From: Lachnospiraceae bacterium UBA3692
Lineage (GTDB): Bacteria > Bacillota > Clostridia > Lachnospirales > Lachnospiraceae
NCBI GenBank assembly: GCA_002372815.1
Contig: DFIR01000071.1
Coordinates: 29,878 to 54,166 of the forward strand
Reading direction: 5' to 3'
DNA: 24,289 nucleotides
Positions within the stretch are counted from its first letter, which is position 1; each line of letters starts with the position of its first letter. The notes under the pieces were generated by a model. It was not told where the DNA came from. It saw only the letters and a list, made by a program, of their open reading frames with translations, and searched no databases. Position numbers and translations under genes: made by a program. Shown here in pieces: positions 22,408 to 24,289 of the stretch.

Positions 22408-23516
22408 AGGCGCAGAGAGCATACAAATTCCGGCTGTACCCGGACAAGTGCCAGGAGACGCTCTTTCATAAGACGTTCGGCTGCTGCCGCTTTGTGTATA
22501 ACCGGCTGCTTGCAGATAAAAGGGAGATGTACGAGAAGACCGGAAAGACGAGACGCCTGACACCGGCGATGTATAAGAAGGATTATCCCTGGCTGAAGGA
22601 GGTGGATTCCCTTGCGCTCGCGAATGTCCAGCTTCATCTGGAGGCGGCATATAATCGGTTTTTGAAAGATAAGAAGACAGGGTATCCGAAATACAAGTCA
22701 AAACACAGGAGCAGGAAGAGCTATACGACCAACGTGGTAAATGAGATTATCCGTCTGGAAGAGGGAAGGCTCCGCCTGCCCAAGGCAGGTTTCGTGAAGA
22801 TCAGACAGCACAGGCCGGTCCCGGAAGGATATGTCCTGAAGTCAGTTACCATAAGCATGGACGGGAGCGGCAGATACTATGCATCCCTTCTGTATGAATA
22901 TCCGGCGCGTGAAAGCCAAGCGGCCGGAAGGAGTGCGGAAGAGATGGATATACTGGGGATCGACTTTGCCATGCGGGGGATGGCGGTGTTTTCGGACGGA
23001 GAGCGTGCCGGATACCCGATGTATTATCGGAAAGCGCAGGAGAAACTCTCCCGGGAGCAGAGAAAGCTGTCACACTGCAGGAAAGGGAGCCGGGGGTATG
23101 AGAAACAACGGAGAAGGGTCGCCAAATGCCATGAGAAGGTGAGGGACCAGAGGCGGGACTATCTTCATAAACTGACCCGGAGGATCGCAGACCGGTATGA
23201 CGCGGTATCCGTGGAAGACATCGATATGAGGGCAATGAGCCGGAGCCTGCATTTTGGTAAGAGTGTAATGGATGACAGTTTTGGCATGTTCCGAACGATG
23301 CTGCGTTATAAACTGGAGGAGCAGGGGAAGGAGCTGGTGAGAGTAGACCGGTTTTTCCCGTCGAGTAAAATGTGCAGCAGGTGTGGGAACGTAAAGAAGG
23401 AACTGCGGCTGGATGAGCGGATCTATCACTGCGGATGCGGAAACTGCATGGATCGTGACATAAACGCAGCAGTGAATATCCGGGAGGAAGGCCGCAGGCT
23501 CCTGAAAGCCTCGTGA
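22404..23516 (+). CDS. tnpB: RNA-guided endonuclease TnpB (IS605 OrfB)
   Basis: This 370-residue TnpB starts with the typical AYKFRLYPDKCQETLF block and FGCCRFVYNRLL. The split RuvC site is intact: D187 in GIDFAMRGMAVF, E271 in VSVEDIDM, and the final aspartate in MDRDINAAVNI (D350/D352). The zinc knuckle is C324-x2-C327 and C343-x-C345, with a CxC second pair. TnpB proteins cut DNA guided by an omega RNA from the element's right end, which helps the IS persist. It starts inside the tnpA stop codon, with GGGGGAG upstream, so it is translationally coupled. The size is normal for compact TnpB. Confidence 0.95.
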   Translation: MKAQRAYKFRLYPDKCQETLFHKTFGCCRFVYNRLLADKREMYEKTGKTRRLTPAMYKKDYPWLKEVDSLALANVQLHLEAAYNRFLKDKKTGYPKYKSKHRSRKSYTTNVVNEIIRLEEGRLRLPKAGFVKIRQHRPVPEGYVLKSVTISMDGSGRYYASLLYEYPARESQAAGRSAEEMDILGIDFAMRGMAVFSDGERAGYPMYYRKAQEKLSREQRKLSHCRKGSRGYEKQRRRVAKCHEKVRDQRRDYLHKLTRRIADRYDAVSVEDIDMRAMSRSLHFGKSVMDDSFGMFRTMLRYKLEEQGKELVRVDRFFPSSKMCSRCGNVKKELRLDERIYHCGCGNCMDRDINAAVNIREEGRRLLKAS

Positions 23517-23665
23517 AGAAACCAAAAGAAAAACGACGGTAACCTGACAGGAACAAGAAGAACCGCGGGGCACGCGGGGATAGCCTGTGTATGCTCAGCC
23601 CGCAGGGCTGTCGAACAGGAAGCCCCCACTTCTTAGCGAAAGCGAAAGTGGTGGGAGTATGTCAC
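23517..23665 (+). ncRNA. Probable omega (right-end) RNA scaffold of TnpB
   Basis: The segment after tnpB is non-coding and strongly structured. CCGCG/CGCGG occurs at 23563-23577. CCTGT (23584-23588) pairs with ACAGG (23615-23619) around an inner CAGCCC-GCA-GGGCTG hairpin (23596-23610). The right-end hairpin (23623-23655) is capped by a GC-GAAA-GC tetraloop. In known TnpB systems this region forms the guide scaffold, often starting inside the tnpB 3' end, and the guide is the flank just past the IS end (here from ~23666). The 5' boundary cannot be read by eye. Confidence 0.5.
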
Positions 23666-23709
23666 ACATACTCTTAGTGCCGCCCGTCTTTGGTCCTGTT
23701 CGGAAGAGC

Positions 23710-23736
23710 TTGTTTGCGATATACTGACTGTATACA
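23710..23736 (+). promoter_or_regulatory. Possible promoter of the thioesterase gene
   Basis: TTGTTT (23710-23715) and TATACA (23731-23736) are 15 bp apart, which is short. TATACT at 23720 is an alternative -10 without a good -35. TATAC/GTATA also forms a small inverted repeat here. Confidence 0.35.
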
Positions 23737-23768
23737 TCAACCGCTGGCACACAGATGGAGGGGACAGA

Positions 23769-24158
23769 ATGAACAATGAGAGACCCACACAGTACTCGCT
23801 GACATGGGAAGTGACGGATGACATGACGGCCAAGAGGATCGGCAGCGCCGGATCGAAGATTCTCTCCACGCCCAACATGGTGGCCCTGATGGAGGACAGC
23901 GCCCTGGAACTTGCCAAGGCGTATCTGGAAGAGGGCCAGACCACTGTCGGCGCGGAGATCCACTGCCGCCACCTGGCGCCGACGCCGGTCGGCATGAAAG
24001 TGACTGCGACGGCGACGCTCCGCAGCATTGAACGCCGGAAGATGTGGTTCGACATCGAAGTGCATGATGAGAAGGGCAAGTGCGGAGAGGGCTCCCACCT
24101 CCGCATCATGGTGAACTCCAAGGCCATGAAGGAGAAGGGAGAGGCGAAGGCGCAGTAA
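23769..24158 (+). CDS. FlK-like hotdog-fold thioesterase
   Basis: This 129-residue single hotdog domain has GGAGGGG upstream of the ATG. STPNMVALMEDSALELA places T34 and E42 on the hotdog helix, and GAEIHCRHLAPTPVGMKV supplies H68. The T-8-E-26-H spacing equals the Thr42/Glu50/His76 triad of fluoroacetyl-CoA thioesterase FlK. The wider family hydrolyses small acyl-CoAs; real specificity for fluoroacetyl-CoA is unlikely in this setting and not implied. It lies just past the IS element, 19 bases before a phosphoesterase gene. Confidence 0.85.
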   Translation: MNNERPTQYSLTWEVTDDMTAKRIGSAGSKILSTPNMVALMEDSALELAKAYLEEGQTTVGAEIHCRHLAPTPVGMKVTATATLRSIERRKMWFDIEVHDEKGKCGEGSHLRIMVNSKAMKEKGEAKAQ

Positions 24159-24177
24159 AGGCGAAGGCACAGCAAAT

Positions 24178-24289
24178 ATGAAGAAGATCGGTCTGCTCTC
24201 AGATACACACGGACTCCTGCGGCCGGAGACGCTGCAGGCGCTGGAAGGCTGCGATGCCATTCTCCATGGCGGCGATATCAACCGGCAGG
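24178..24289 (+). CDS. YfcE/MJ0936-type metallophosphoesterase, N-terminal part (3' truncated)
   Basis: The first 37 codons read MKKIGLLSDTHGLLRPE and continue to CDAILHGGDI at the window edge. SDTHG is the first metal-binding motif and HGGDI matches the GD(I/V) motif of small calcineurin-like phosphodiesterases. The RBS is weak (AAGGC). It is probably co-transcribed with the thioesterase. Confidence 0.88.
   Translation, partial: MKKIGLLSDTHGLLRPETLQALEGCDAILHGGDINRQ

Larger units (their letters stand above)
21808..23665 (+). mobile_element. IS200/IS605-family insertion sequence with tnpA and tnpB
   Basis: The element contains a complete HUH transposase gene and a complete tnpB gene in the same direction. 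The left end has an imperfect subterminal hairpin (CCCCCATCCT/AGGTGGTGGG, 21825-21847). The right end has the matching type, CCCCCACTT/AAGTGGTGGG (23623-23655), which is typical of the family. There are no terminal inverted repeats and no target duplication, as expected. The ends are estimates: left cleavage after TTTAAC (21802-21807) or TTTAC (21792-21796), right cleavage after TCAC (23662-23665). All catalytic residues are present, so it may be active. Confidence 0.88.

Noticed and set aside
23426..23470. TnpB zinc knuckle judged damaged because the second pair is CxC
   Set aside because: CxC before the DRDxNAA motif occurs in functional members of the family as I recall, and all RuvC residues are intact.

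Overview
The window looks like chromosomal DNA of a high-GC anaerobic Firmicute, most likely a member of the Clostridia in or near the Lachnospiraceae. The evidence is a pyruvate:ferredoxin oxidoreductase, a six-part Rnf complex in clostridial gene order (C, D/G, E, A, B), strong AGGAGG-type ribosome binding sites, TTGACA/TATAAT-type promoters, a DtxR/MntR-like regulator and an ECF sigma/anti-sigma pair. The species assignment is inference; the gene families are read from the sequence.

Region 1 (1-7156): the 3' end of a pyruvate:ferredoxin oxidoreductase gene, then an inverted repeat that overlaps a near-consensus promoter. A co-directional cluster follows: a TPR protein with a degenerate AAA-like C-terminus, glycogen branching enzyme (glgB), a small DtxR-type metal regulator, a cyclophilin and an ApbE flavin transferase lipoprotein. 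It ends at a clear terminator.

Region 2 (7157-12584): the Rnf operon with its own promoter and terminator. Rnf couples ferredoxin oxidation to NAD+ reduction and ion pumping. Pyruvate oxidation upstream supplies reduced ferredoxin, and ApbE attaches FMN to RnfD and RnfG, so the three neighbours form one energy module. RnfD and RnfG are fused in one reading frame, and RnfE carries a cysteine motif and a long Ala/Lys/Glu tail.

Region 3 (12585-13340): non-coding DNA dominated by seven tandem copies of an exactly 71-bp unit, each with a conserved hairpin.

Region 4 (13345-18366): a four-gene redox/membrane cluster (flavin reductase-like protein with a PCP_red-like tail, NmrA-like SDR, DUF1295/steroid-reductase-like membrane enzyme, unknown membrane protein), a MATE transporter and tRNA-Ser(CGA).

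Region 5 (18404-23680): an accessory-looking stretch. It holds a divergent ECF sigma/anti-sigma pair, a small membrane ORF, a lipoprotein with YD-like repeats, a frameshifted DUF4234-like gene and a complete IS200/IS605-type element with TnpA, TnpB, structured ends and a probable omega RNA. The window closes with a FlK-like hotdog thioesterase and the start of a YfcE-like phosphoesterase.
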